Shown here: positions 6,828 through 14,555 of the stretch, one piece after another
Position numbering within the stretch: the first letter of the stretch is position 1
Layout of the letters: every line of letters starts with the position of its first letter
Assembly (NCBI GenBank): GCA_903834675.1
Contig: CAILKC010000746.1
Location: 1 to 17,022 of the forward strand
DNA from: an uncultured Victivallales bacterium
GTDB lineage: Bacteria > Verrucomicrobiota > Lentisphaeria > Oligosphaerales > JAFGRS01
DNA length: 17,022 nt
Direction of reading: 5' to 3'
Made by a program: the position numbers and the translations under genes
The notes under the pieces: model-generated
Databases searched by the model: none
What the model was told of the DNA's origin: nothing
Seen by the model: only the letters and a program-made list of their open reading frames with translations

Positions 6828-7796
6828 TCAAGGCAACGGTCGCCAGACGATGAGGTTGTAGCCCTCCATCATCAGACTTCCGAAAAACAACCGCCGGGAG
6901 TTGATTATTTCGATCTCTCCGGCGGCCTGCATCTCCTGCAACCGCGGCAGCAGCCCATGGGTGTAACCCCGCTTCCGGTGGAACTGGATGGCCAGGTGGT
7001 CTACCAGGTTTTCTGAATCGTAGAATTCTAGTACCGGCTCGATGTGGACGCAGAGGGCGGGCCGTTTCCGCAGCAGGAACTGCAGGAACGCCTCGAACTG
7101 GCTGGCCAGTTGCTCGATGGAGCCGGAGGTGAAAACGCTGCTTCCTGGCCTGACATCAAACGACTCGTCAGGTTTGATCATGTCGAAGAGTCTCCCTTCG
7201 AGCCTCAGGCGATGGCACCGTGCGATCTCGTTGACTAGATCGCGCGCCGCAGGCACGAAATCAGAGCCGACCAACTGCTTCTGCGGGAAGAGACTGGCCA
7301 ACCGCACCAGATTTAAGCCGGTGCCGCAGCCGAATTCGTAAATCGTATCCGCGGTCGTGAAGTACTCGTGGAATAACCAGTCGCGCAGCACATCCACATA
7401 CTGCCGTTCAAAATCCAAGGCGCGGGTGCGAACGAACTCCTGCCGCAGGCGTACGACCCCCGTCGACCGGACAAATCTCGGCAGCAGGTGCGCAAGGGAG
7501 CCGTCGGCCTGCCGGAATTCCTCGTACTGCTCGCGCCATCCATTTTCCCAGACCTGCTGGCGCTCCGGCGCCCCGATGACTTGGTGATCTTCGGAGAGGC
7601 GGCGCAGGACCTTGAGGATGACTGCGTCTCGTTCGGCGCCCCGGAGGGGGCAATAAGTCCAGTCCTTGTCGGCGAGGCTTTGTCGACAACGCGTCTGCAA
7701 GTCGGCCACGGTGCTGCCGAAGGCCTCCGCAAAATCGGCCGTCGTATAGGTGCGGTAGTCGTCATTGATGCTGGTGGTGGCGCCGGTCTGTGTCAT
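6828..7796 (-). CDS. SAM-dependent methyltransferase with a long N-terminal region
   Basis: I chose ATG 7796 (protein starting MTQTGATTSINDDY, 322 residues) because upstream in-frame codons run into the previous gene and read as low-quality sequence; AGAGGG lies about 12 bases upstream. SAM motif I is IYEFGCGTGLNL at residues 152-163, followed by QLVGSDFVPAA with the acidic residue expected to hold the ribose. About 150 residues before the SAM fold are rich in Arg, Glu and aromatic residues and unassigned. The C-terminus contains HIEPVLEFYD and ends EGYNLIVWRPLP, as many sugar methyltransferases do. The substrate is unknown; a sugar or chain-terminal methylation is inferred from the neighbours. 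It follows the transketolase C-half by 46 bases. Confidence 0.75.
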   Translation of the reverse strand: MTQTGATTSINDDYRTYTTADFAEAFGSTVADLQTRCRQSLADKDWTYCPLRGAERDAVILKVLRRLSEDHQVIGAPERQQVWENGWREQYEEFRQADGSLAHLLPRFVRSTGVVRLRQEFVRTRALDFERQYVDVLRDWLFHEYFTTADTIYEFGCGTGLNLVRLASLFPQKQLVGSDFVPAARDLVNEIARCHRLRLEGRLFDMIKPDESFDVRPGSSVFTSGSIEQLASQFEAFLQFLLRKRPALCVHIEPVLEFYDSENLVDHLAIQFHRKRGYTHGLLPRLQEMQAAGEIEIINSRRLFFGSLMMEGYNLIVWRPLP

Positions 7797-7842
7797 ATCA
7801 TCCAGAACCCTCTGTGCACGGCGTTGGGGGTGCGATCGGCGG

Positions 7843-8784
7843 TCATTGGCCAGGCCGGTGGGCGCACCAGCGGCCGACGGTGTCAGCGACAGCGGGGGCG
7901 TCCAAGCCGTAGTGAGCAAGCAGCCAAGGGCGGGTGCCGTAAACGAGGCTCTGGACATCTGGTACGCCGAGGCGCAACAGGCGCCAGCGGGCGTCGACGT
8001 CGGCCCGCAGTTCGGCCAGAAGGGTGCCGAGGCCACCGTTGAGTACGTGCTCCTCGATGCTGACTATGGCGTCGAAGCCGGCGAGCGCGTCAGTTAGGGC
8101 CGGCACGTCCAGGGGCTTGAGGCGCCATACGTCCAACACGGCAGGGGCCTGGTCACGCGAGCGCAGCAAGTCGGCGGCGACGACAGCGGCGTGGACCATG
8201 ACGCCGGTGGCGACCAGGCATAGGCGACGGCCAGGGACGACGGTGTGGAAACCGTGGCGCCGGGCGTCGTCGTCGAGTTCGTGGACGGGATGCAAGCCCT
8301 TGTCCAGGCGAATGAGGGCAGGGGTGCCGCTCTCATAGGCGGTGCGCACGCAGTGGGCGGCGAGCGCGGCAGACGAGGGGTTGTAGATGGCGATCTCGGG
8401 CAGCATGCGCATCACGCCTACGTCGACCACGCCGTGGTGGGTGGGGCCGTCGAATTCGAAGGAAAAACCGGTACCCAGGCCAATGATGGTTACCGGCAGA
8501 TTCATGCCGCAGATGTTGAACTTGATCTGCTCGAAGCAACGCATGGTGGCGAAGGACAGAATGGCGTACATGAAGACGCGTTTACCCGAGAGTGCCAGGC
8601 CTGTGGCCACCGTCACCATATTCTGCTCGGCAACCCCGACGTTGATGAAGCGCTCAGGGAAATCGGTCTTGAAGCGCTGCAGACTGTGGGCGTCCGCATC
8701 GGCGGTGAGGAAGACCACACGCGGATCTCTGGCCGCCAGTTCGTAGACCGTGTCAAACAGGGCGTCGCGAAGGTCCACGCTCAT
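7843..8784 (-). CDS. Transketolase C-terminal subunit (pyrimidine-binding and C-terminal domains)
   Basis: This is the second half of a split transketolase, 313 residues from ATG 8784. It carries the pyrimidine-domain catalytic Glu53 in INVGVAEQNM, a FAT/phenylalanine-rich cofactor pocket around residues 71-90, and the substrate-binding GPTHHGVVDVG (His116) that resembles GPTHQP of full-length transketolases. A C-terminal transketolase domain follows (LCLVATGVMVHAA onward). The start overlaps the stop of the N-terminal subunit by four bases (8781-8784), so the two are translated together and probably form an alpha2beta2 enzyme. It would transfer a two-carbon ketol unit. Either it makes sedoheptulose 7-phosphate for the HddA/HddC route, or it adds a branch to a keto sugar. 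A DXS-type activity is less likely, because DXS is normally a single chain. Confidence 0.9.
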   Translation of the reverse strand: MSVDLRDALFDTVYELAARDPRVVFLTADADAHSLQRFKTDFPERFINVGVAEQNMVTVATGLALSGKRVFMYAILSFATMRCFEQIKFNICGMNLPVTIIGLGTGFSFEFDGPTHHGVVDVGVMRMLPEIAIYNPSSAALAAHCVRTAYESGTPALIRLDKGLHPVHELDDDARRHGFHTVVPGRRLCLVATGVMVHAAVVAADLLRSRDQAPAVLDVWRLKPLDVPALTDALAGFDAIVSIEEHVLNGGLGTLLAELRADVDARWRLLRLGVPDVQSLVYGTRPWLLAHYGLDAPAVADTVGRWCAHRPGQ

Positions 8785-9596
8785 GGGGCCAGTTCCTTTC
8801 GGGCCTGGGTAACTTCCTCGGGGCCGGGTACAGTGTGATGCCACTTGATACCGTTTTCCATGAAGGAGACGCCTTTGCCCTTGATGGTGTCGGCGATGAT
8901 CACCGTGGGCCGTCCATCGGCCCCAGCATCGGCGAAGGCGGCGAAAATGGCCGGAAAGCAATGGCCGTCGATGGGCCGAACACTCCAGTTGCAGGCGCCG
9001 AACTTGGTCTCCAGCGATCCCGAGGCGTCCACGTCAGGCACGTAGTCAGTGACCGAAAGGCGATTGCGATCGATCACCACCGTGAGGCTGGCAAGTTGGT
9101 GGCGCGCGGCAAACATGGCGGACTCCCAGATGGCTCCCTCGTCGCACTCGGCGTCGCCCAACAGGACGACGGTGCGGTGGTCGCGGCCGTCAAGCCGGGC
9201 TGCCAGGGCGATCCCGGCTCCGATGCCCAAGGCGTGCCCCAGCGAGCCGGTGTTGTGCTCGACCCCCGGCAGAGAACGATCGAGTTGTCCACCGAGACCG
9301 CCGCTGACGCCGTAGCGCGCCAGTTCCGCGGCGGGAAAGAAACCGAGATCGGCCCACATGTGATATAGCGCCAGGCAGGCATGACCCTTGCCGATGAGGA
9401 ACCGGTCGCGGTCTGGCCACTGGGGCTCGGCAGGCCGCACCCGTAGCAGGCCGCCGTAGTAGAGGGCGACCAGCAGTTCCATGCACGAGTAGGTGCCGCC
9501 CAAGTGGCCCTTCCGGGCGGCGACGACACTCTCGAGGACACGCAGGCGCAGGTAGCTGGCCTTTGTCTCCAGCGCGGCATACTGTGAATGGGTCAT
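8781..9596 (-). CDS. Transketolase N-terminal subunit (ThDP diphosphate-binding domain)
   Basis: This is the first half of a split transketolase, 271 residues. His31 in ARKGHLGG and His72 in GKGHA correspond to the cofactor/substrate histidines of transketolases, and the ThDP/metal motif is GDAECDEG at 147-154 with the partner Asn at 178 in VVIDRN (GDGE-type motif). KGKGVSFMEN near the C-terminus is also typical. ATG 9596 has GAGGA seven bases upstream, overlapping the end of the preceding gene; the gap to that gene is eight bases. Its stop is fused to the start of the C-terminal subunit by ATGA. Split transketolases occur in archaea and in many secondary-metabolite and polysaccharide clusters. 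It needs the partner subunit to be active. Confidence 0.9.
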   Translation of the reverse strand: MTHSQYAALETKASYLRLRVLESVVAARKGHLGGTYSCMELLVALYYGGLLRVRPAEPQWPDRDRFLIGKGHACLALYHMWADLGFFPAAELARYGVSGGLGGQLDRSLPGVEHNTGSLGHALGIGAGIALAARLDGRDHRTVVLLGDAECDEGAIWESAMFAARHQLASLTVVIDRNRLSVTDYVPDVDASGSLETKFGACNWSVRPIDGHCFPAIFAAFADAGADGRPTVIIADTIKGKGVSFMENGIKWHHTVPGPEEVTQARKELAP

Positions 9597-9604
9597 GGAT
9601 TTCC

Positions 9605-11269
9605 TCAGTGCGAGTCGTCACAGCCAATGGCGATGATCTGCTGGGCGCGATCGGTAACCACTTCGATGAGCGCCGGGCCAGGGACGGCCAGGATAGCCGC
9701 CAGTTTGTCCGGCAGAGTACCGTGGTCCTCCACCAGGTGATACGGCAGTTCGAACGCGGCCGCGACTTTGGCGAAGTTCAACACGGCATCATCGTCGGTG
9801 TAACGACCGCCCATGATTACGTCTTGGGAGGCGCGGATGGATGCATAGCCGCCGTTGTTGATGATGAATACCTTCACGTTCAGACGGTTCTGAGAGACCG
9901 TTCGCAGTTCCTGGATGTTCAGTTCAATGGAACCGTCGCCCGTGACCACCAGCACTTGCCGGTCGGGGTAAGCGCAGGCGCAGCCGATTCCCAGGGGTAC
10001 CGCCACGCCCATGCTGGCGAAAGCCCCGGAACTGATGTCCCGGCGTTGCGCCCCGAAGTCCAGCCCTTGGCCGGTAATGTAATAGGCGCTACCTGCGTCG
10101 CTGACAAACACCGCGTCCGGCGCAGACTGCGCTTCGAGCGCGGCAATGAAGTAGTAGGAGTTCAACGGCGTGCAGACGTAGTCAGGCAACACGGTGGGCT
10201 GCTCCTGCTTAATGCTTGTGCAGGCTCCCAGCCAGTCGGCCGACACGGTCACAGGTGCATCGCGCAGGCGGCGGTTGGCCGTCGCAAGAAAATCCTTGAC
10301 ATCGGCATGCACCGGGAGGTCGATGTGGCGGGTGCTCTCGGCGAAGGCATCGCCCTCGATGTTGACCAAGGCGACGCGGCAATCGTCGGCGAGTTTGATG
10401 TAGGCATCGCCGACGCAGGGGTAGGCCATCGTCGTGGCGAGGCCTAACAACAGGTCGACCTGCTGCAAGATGCGGCCGTTGTAGCGTCGACCACGCATGC
10501 CGGCCAAGCCGAAATTGAGGTGATGGGTGTAGGGCAACAGGTCCAGGCCCATGCGTGCGAACAGGACGGGAACCTGCAGCCGCTCGATGAACTCCATCAG
10601 TTCGTTGCGCGCCCCGCCAGAGCGGACGCCTTGCCCGACCAGCAGCACTGGGCGGCGGGCAGCGCGCAGTAAATCCAGCAGGCGGTCAACGGCGGCGGCA
10701 TCCACGGCGGGACGGGGCTGTGCAGGAAGATCGAAGCCGGGCAGGTTCTCGATGTCCAGCTCGGCGGACTGGACATCCCACGGAATGTCCAGCCAGACGG
10801 GACCCGGTCGGCCTGAGCGGGCCAAGTAGCACGCTTCCTCGAGGTGGCGCCGCACCAGATTCGGTTCGGTGATCGTCGCGGCGTACTTGGTCATCGATTT
10901 GACCACGTCGACAATGCGGAAGCCTTGGACCCCAAAACTGCGGGCGGTCTTGGAGATCAACGTCTGGGGGACCTGCCCAGAGATCACCACCACGGGCACG
11001 CTGTCAACCCACGCCTCTACCAGCCCACCTACGGCGTTAGTGCCACCCGGGCCAGTGGTAGCGATGACCACGCCGAGGTTGCCCGTGATTTTGGCGTACC
11101 CGGTGGCCATTTCCACAGCGGCCGCCTCGTGTCGGGCGCAAACGTATTTCAGGCCTTGGTGGAAGGCAAAGGCATCGTCGAGGTGGATCGATCCAGTGCC
11201 CGAGAGCATGAAGACGGAACGGACGCCGTTCTGGTAGAAATACTCGGCCACGTATTTGGACAGGTTCAT
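9605..11269 (-). CDS. Acetolactate synthase-like ThDP-dependent enzyme
   Basis: This is a full-length (554-residue) ThDP enzyme of the acetolactate synthase/pyruvate oxidase family, with three domains. The activating Glu48 is in CARHEAAAVEMATGYA, TTGPGGTNAVGG lies at 71-82, the central domain follows (about 190-330), and the metal motif GDGS (444-447) pairs with Asn471 in VFIINNGG. I cannot tell whether FAD is bound. Housekeeping acetolactate synthase normally sits beside a small regulatory subunit, which is absent here. A relative in sugar clusters, YerE of Yersinia, adds a two-carbon unit from pyruvate to a 4-keto CDP-sugar, so a carboligase acting on a keto sugar is a reasonable guess. The start ATG 11269 has AGGAAAGGG upstream and removes an 11-residue extension that overlaps the gap. 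The next gene starts eight bases after its stop. Confidence 0.88.
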   Translation of the reverse strand: MNLSKYVAEYFYQNGVRSVFMLSGTGSIHLDDAFAFHQGLKYVCARHEAAAVEMATGYAKITGNLGVVIATTGPGGTNAVGGLVEAWVDSVPVVVISGQVPQTLISKTARSFGVQGFRIVDVVKSMTKYAATITEPNLVRRHLEEACYLARSGRPGPVWLDIPWDVQSAELDIENLPGFDLPAQPRPAVDAAAVDRLLDLLRAARRPVLLVGQGVRSGGARNELMEFIERLQVPVLFARMGLDLLPYTHHLNFGLAGMRGRRYNGRILQQVDLLLGLATTMAYPCVGDAYIKLADDCRVALVNIEGDAFAESTRHIDLPVHADVKDFLATANRRLRDAPVTVSADWLGACTSIKQEQPTVLPDYVCTPLNSYYFIAALEAQSAPDAVFVSDAGSAYYITGQGLDFGAQRRDISSGAFASMGVAVPLGIGCACAYPDRQVLVVTGDGSIELNIQELRTVSQNRLNVKVFIINNGGYASIRASQDVIMGGRYTDDDAVLNFAKVAAAFELPYHLVEDHGTLPDKLAAILAVPGPALIEVVTDRAQQIIAIGCDDSH

Positions 11270-11311
11270 GGGGACCCTTTCCTGCTGTTCGGGAAAACGC
11301 AACCAGACGGA

Positions 11312-12487
11312 TCACAGACTTTCGTGGAAGACGCGCATCTTTTCCAGCGCCGCTCGGATGACCGTTAGTGAGGTAGTGCCGAAGCTGATCCGCACGTGCC
11401 CCCGGCCGCATTCCCCAAAGAACTCGCCGGGGAGCAAACAGACGCCGTGTTCGTGCAGCAGGCGCCGACAGTACTCGGCGCTGGTCAAACCCGTCTGGGA
11501 GATGTTAGGGAACATGTAGAAAGCGCCTTCGGGCCGCGCGCAAGTCAGGTGAGGCAAACGGTTCAACGAGTCATATAGGATATCGCGCCGTTCCTTCAGG
11601 AGCGACACACGGTGCGGCAGGTGGTGCGCTTGGTCTCGCAGCACCGCCAGGCCGGCCATCTGAATGAAGGGTGGGATACACGAGAAAATGGTCTCGAGCA
11701 TCAGCCCCATCTTATGGACCACCTCCGTGGGACCAACGGCATAGCCGAGTCGCCAGCCGGACATCGAGTGGCACTTTGAGAAACTGTTCAGCAAGATGAT
11801 GCGTTCTTGACACTTGTCCAAACGGGCCGGCGAACAGTGGTTGCGGTCGAAAAGGATCTTCGAGTAGATTTCATCAGACAGCAGGTAAATGCCCCTTGTG
11901 AGCGCCAGTTCCCCGATTGCCCGGATGTCTTCGGGCGCCATCACTGCACCCGTCGGGTTGCATGGGGAGTTGATAATGATCAGACGGGTGCGAGGAGTCA
12001 CTCGCCGGGCGACGTCCTCAGCCTTCAGTCGGTACTCGTTCTCCATGCGGACAGGAACGGGCACTCCCTTCGCTCCCGTGTAGTATGCCACTGAAATGTA
12101 GGTCGGGAACCCCGGGTCCGGGAAGATCACCTCGTCGCCGGGATCGGCGACACAGCGTACGAGAAAGTCGATCACGGCGTTGGCGGGGCAGACAAGCACC
12201 TGTTGGGCCAGGGGACGGAACCCCCATTCACGTTCAGTGTAGTCGGCAATTGCTTCGCGAAACTCAAGGATGCCCTTAGAGTTTACGTAACGAGTCAGAT
12301 CGTCGTCAAGCGCCCGTTTGGCGGCGGCGACAGCGCACTCCGGGGAACGGAAGTTCGAGTCGCCGATCTCGAAGTGGAGGACTGGTCGGCCCTCACGCTC
12401 AAGAACTTGCGCCTCGGCAAGCAGTTTGAACATAGGCTGGCCAGTGAGCCGATCGCTGACCGTCGACAGGCGGTGCTGCATAACCAT
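11312..12487 (-). CDS. Class I PLP-dependent aminotransferase
   Basis: This is a fold-type I aminotransferase of the AspB/AlaT group, 391 residues. The PLP-binding Lys238 is in NSFSKCHSMSGWRLGY, NSPCNPTG (173-180) supplies the pyridine-contacting Asn, Asp205 and Tyr208 are in LLSDEIYSK, and the substrate-carboxylate Arg366 is in GHVRISFG. That Arg implies an alpha-amino or alpha-keto acid as a substrate rather than a nucleotide sugar, since sugar aminotransferases belong to the DegT/DnrJ/EryC1 group. It lies between the E1 pair and the acetolactate-synthase-like gene, so it may aminate a keto acid made by a ThDP enzyme. The start ATG 12487 is preceded by GGAG six bases upstream; an ATG at 12526 lacks a ribosome-binding site. 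Confidence 0.9.
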   Translation of the reverse strand: MVMQHRLSTVSDRLTGQPMFKLLAEAQVLEREGRPVLHFEIGDSNFRSPECAVAAAKRALDDDLTRYVNSKGILEFREAIADYTEREWGFRPLAQQVLVCPANAVIDFLVRCVADPGDEVIFPDPGFPTYISVAYYTGAKGVPVPVRMENEYRLKAEDVARRVTPRTRLIIINSPCNPTGAVMAPEDIRAIGELALTRGIYLLSDEIYSKILFDRNHCSPARLDKCQERIILLNSFSKCHSMSGWRLGYAVGPTEVVHKMGLMLETIFSCIPPFIQMAGLAVLRDQAHHLPHRVSLLKERRDILYDSLNRLPHLTCARPEGAFYMFPNISQTGLTSAEYCRRLLHEHGVCLLPGEFFGECGRGHVRISFGTTSLTVIRAALEKMRVFHESL

Positions 12488-12493
12488 GGCGGT

Positions 12494-12497
12494 CTCC
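12494..12497 (-). promoter_or_regulatory. Shine-Dalgarno GGAG deciding the aminotransferase start at 12487
   Basis: GGAG on the minus strand lies six bases before ATG 12487. The alternative ATG at 12526 has only GCCGCCACC upstream. The chosen start gives the usual length for the family. Confidence 0.65.
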
Positions 12498-12537
12498 GCG
12501 CGCAAACAGTGGTTGGGTTGCCACATGGTGGCGGCGA

Positions 12538-13581
12538 TTAGAACGGCCCCTTGAACTTCTTCTCGTACGAATAGAACTCTTCGCTGCTGAGGTCGGCGGG
12601 GGGAAGTCCGAACTGTTTCTCAGCGGCCCGGATAATGTCGCTGGCGTTATCGTAGTAGCCGTTCTCTAACGGCCGGGTGCATGGGCAGTGTGCGTGGGCA
12701 AAACCCAGGCGATCGATGGGCGCCTTGAGCGTCTGGCGACAACGCGGGTAAACCTGTGCCGCGACCTCGGCACTGAACCCGCAATGCAACCAGTCGTAAT
12801 CGGCAACTATCAGGCGGCCCGTCTTGTTCACCGAGTGTACGACGGTCTCGGCGTCGAAGGGGGCGAGGGAACGGACGTCGATTACCTCGATGCTAAGACC
12901 GTGTTTGCGCTGGAGTACATCGGCTGCTTTGGCTGCTTCAACATTCATCCAAGAGACGGCCAACACGGTGAGGTCGGTGCCCTCACGGATGACATGACAA
13001 CCTTGGAGGTCGGTGGGACCGAGATCGTCCACCGGACCCACCGCGTCGTACAACCAGCGGTGCTCGATCATCACCACCGGATTGTCGTCGCGGATGGCGG
13101 CCTTGAACATGCCCAGCGCATCACAGGGGCGAGCAGGGACGATAACCTTCAGACCGGGGACATGGGCGAACCAACTGAAGAGGGTCTTGCTGTGTTGCCA
13201 TGACTGACCCCAACCACGGCCGATGACGGCACGGATGACCATGGGTACCTTGACTTTGCCACAGGAACCGTAGGAGGTACTGGCGATCATGTTCACCAAC
13301 TGATTCATCGCCAGTATGAGAAAGTCCACGCGCATATGCACATGAATAGGGCGCAGGCCATTGAGCGCCGCGCCCAAGCCGAAGCCCGTCATGGCTTCTT
13401 CGCATAGGGGAGTGGAAAAACAGCGCCGAGGTCCGAATTCTTCCGCCAAACCGAGGCAACTGCCAAACGTTCCTTTGTGGTCGGCAATGTCAATCCCGTA
13501 GACGAAGACGGCCGGGTCGCGGCGCATTTCATCGCGCATGGCGGTATTCAACGCCTGGCGATAAGTCATGGTAGCACTCAT
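12538..13581 (-). CDS. 2-oxoacid dehydrogenase E1 beta subunit-like (ThDP-dependent)
   Basis: This is the beta half of a heterotetrameric E1, 347 residues. The cofactor-activating Glu61 is in STPLCEEAMTGFGLG, followed by RVDFLILAMNQLVNMIAS (about 84-101), the E1 beta counterpart of the DFxxxAxDQIxN motif. His130 in QSWQHSKTLFSWF and His140 in FAHVPGLKV are at the positions of the catalytic His residues of E1 beta, and IRDDNPVVMIEHRWLY is also diagnostic. Its ATG overlaps the alpha subunit stop by four bases (13578-13581), which assures equal synthesis. No E2 lipoyl acyltransferase or E3 is seen in the window, so the pair may work without a lipoyl partner, for example as a decarboxylase or carboligase. 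An internal ATG at 13569 is a possible start. Confidence 0.9.
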   Translation of the reverse strand: MSATMTYRQALNTAMRDEMRRDPAVFVYGIDIADHKGTFGSCLGLAEEFGPRRCFSTPLCEEAMTGFGLGAALNGLRPIHVHMRVDFLILAMNQLVNMIASTSYGSCGKVKVPMVIRAVIGRGWGQSWQHSKTLFSWFAHVPGLKVIVPARPCDALGMFKAAIRDDNPVVMIEHRWLYDAVGPVDDLGPTDLQGCHVIREGTDLTVLAVSWMNVEAAKAADVLQRKHGLSIEVIDVRSLAPFDAETVVHSVNKTGRLIVADYDWLHCGFSAEVAAQVYPRCRQTLKAPIDRLGFAHAHCPCTRPLENGYYDNASDIIRAAEKQFGLPPADLSSEEFYSYEKKFKGPF

Positions 13582-14531
13582 GCGTAGACATGCTCCTGAA
13601 GCGTGGCGGATGGCGGAAATGACGCAGCCCGGGCGGTGGCGAAGACTGCCTCGACGCGCGCCACAAGGTGCGTTTCGATGGCCGTCACGGCAGCGGCCTG
13701 ACCGGCGAGCAGCAGGCGGTCGCGGCAGACGGTTACAGGGTCATGCTGACGCATCGTCTCGGCATCAGGACGGAGGCGGTACCCCGCCTTGAAGTCTTCG
13801 CAAACGCCTACGTGCTCGAGGAAGCGGAAGTAACGCAGGTGTAGGAAGCCTGGGCGTCCGGTGGCACGCATCTGCGCCAATGTTTCGCGGGTGAGATCAC
13901 GAATGGCCAACGGATCGACGGTGTCGGCGGCTGCGACATGACAATCAAACCCTCTCACCACCGTCGCGATGTCGCGATAGCCGTGGCGCTCGTGGGCGGG
14001 GATGTGGACCGCCAAGCCGTTGTCTTCGCAGACGAACAGGAGCGGTAACTTCATCGAACATGCCAGGTTGATCGTTTCCCAGAAGACGCCCTCATCGATA
14101 GCGCCGTCTCCGAAGAAAACTGCCACAACTCGGTTGGTTCCGCGATACTGGTTGGCGAACGCCGCGCCTGCGGCCACCGGAATGCAACTGGCCACGATGG
14201 CAGAGGTGGCGATCAGACCGCGTTCCGGACACAGCAAGTGCATCGAACCACCCCTCCCGCCAACGCTGCCAGTGGCCTTTCCATACATTTCCGCCATGAA
14301 ACCATGGAGATCACCGGTCTTGATCAGGTAGAGCGCGTGACTCCGGTATGTCCCAAGCACTTGGGCTTCAGTTCCCAGTGCGGCACACACTCCGGCGACG
14401 ATCGCTTCCTCACCCATACTCATGTGCATGGGCGTTTTCATTTCGTCCTCGGGATAGTGCGACTGGATCGCCAGTTCGACCTGTCGAACCAAGAACATCT
14501 GTTCGTAGAGCGCCAGAAGTTCCGTCGGCAT
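13578..14531 (-). CDS. 2-oxoacid dehydrogenase E1 alpha subunit-like (ThDP-dependent)
   Basis: This is the alpha half of the E1 enzyme, 317 residues. The opening LYEQMFLVRQVEL matches the Y-x-x-M-x-x-x-R-x-x-E helix of E1 alpha, TYRSHALYLIKTG (61-73) corresponds to the RxH cofactor segment, and GGRGGSMHL (91-99) is the conserved substrate/ThDP loop. The ThDP/metal motif is GDGAIDEGVFWETINLA at 141-157 with Asn171 in CEDNG. The family oxidatively decarboxylates 2-oxo acids such as pyruvate, branched keto acids or acetoin; the substrate here cannot be told. ATG 14531 has GAGGA nine bases upstream. It begins 24 bases after the Nudix gene and is coupled to the beta subunit by ATGA. Confidence 0.9.
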   Translation of the reverse strand: MPTELLALYEQMFLVRQVELAIQSHYPEDEMKTPMHMSMGEEAIVAGVCAALGTEAQVLGTYRSHALYLIKTGDLHGFMAEMYGKATGSVGGRGGSMHLLCPERGLIATSAIVASCIPVAAGAAFANQYRGTNRVVAVFFGDGAIDEGVFWETINLACSMKLPLLFVCEDNGLAVHIPAHERHGYRDIATVVRGFDCHVAAADTVDPLAIRDLTRETLAQMRATGRPGFLHLRYFRFLEHVGVCEDFKAGYRLRPDAETMRQHDPVTVCRDRLLLAGQAAAVTAIETHLVARVEAVFATARAASFPPSATLQEHVYA

Positions 14532-14555
14532 ATATCGTGTCCTCGGTTAAGGCGT

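Noticed and set aside
7797..8036. N-terminal extension of 80 residues on the second methyltransferase
   Set aside because: It overlaps the transketolase C-terminal gene in another frame and reads as a shadow; ATG 7796 fits better.
8785..8961. N-terminal extension of the transketolase C-half into the upstream gene
   Set aside because: It overlaps the end of the N-terminal subunit; the ATGA junction at 8781-8784 is the natural coupled start.
9563..10447. Long plus-strand open frame (294 codons) opposite the acetolactate-synthase-like gene
   Set aside because: It is antisense to a gene with clear ThDP motifs, has no recognisable domain and is the kind of shadow frame common in GC-rich DNA.
9605..12487. 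Phosphonate (2-aminoethylphosphonate) pathway from the decarboxylase-like ThDP enzyme plus aminotransferase
   Set aside because: No phosphoenolpyruvate mutase is present, and the ThDP enzyme is full-length acetolactate-synthase-like (554 residues), longer than phosphonopyruvate decarboxylases.
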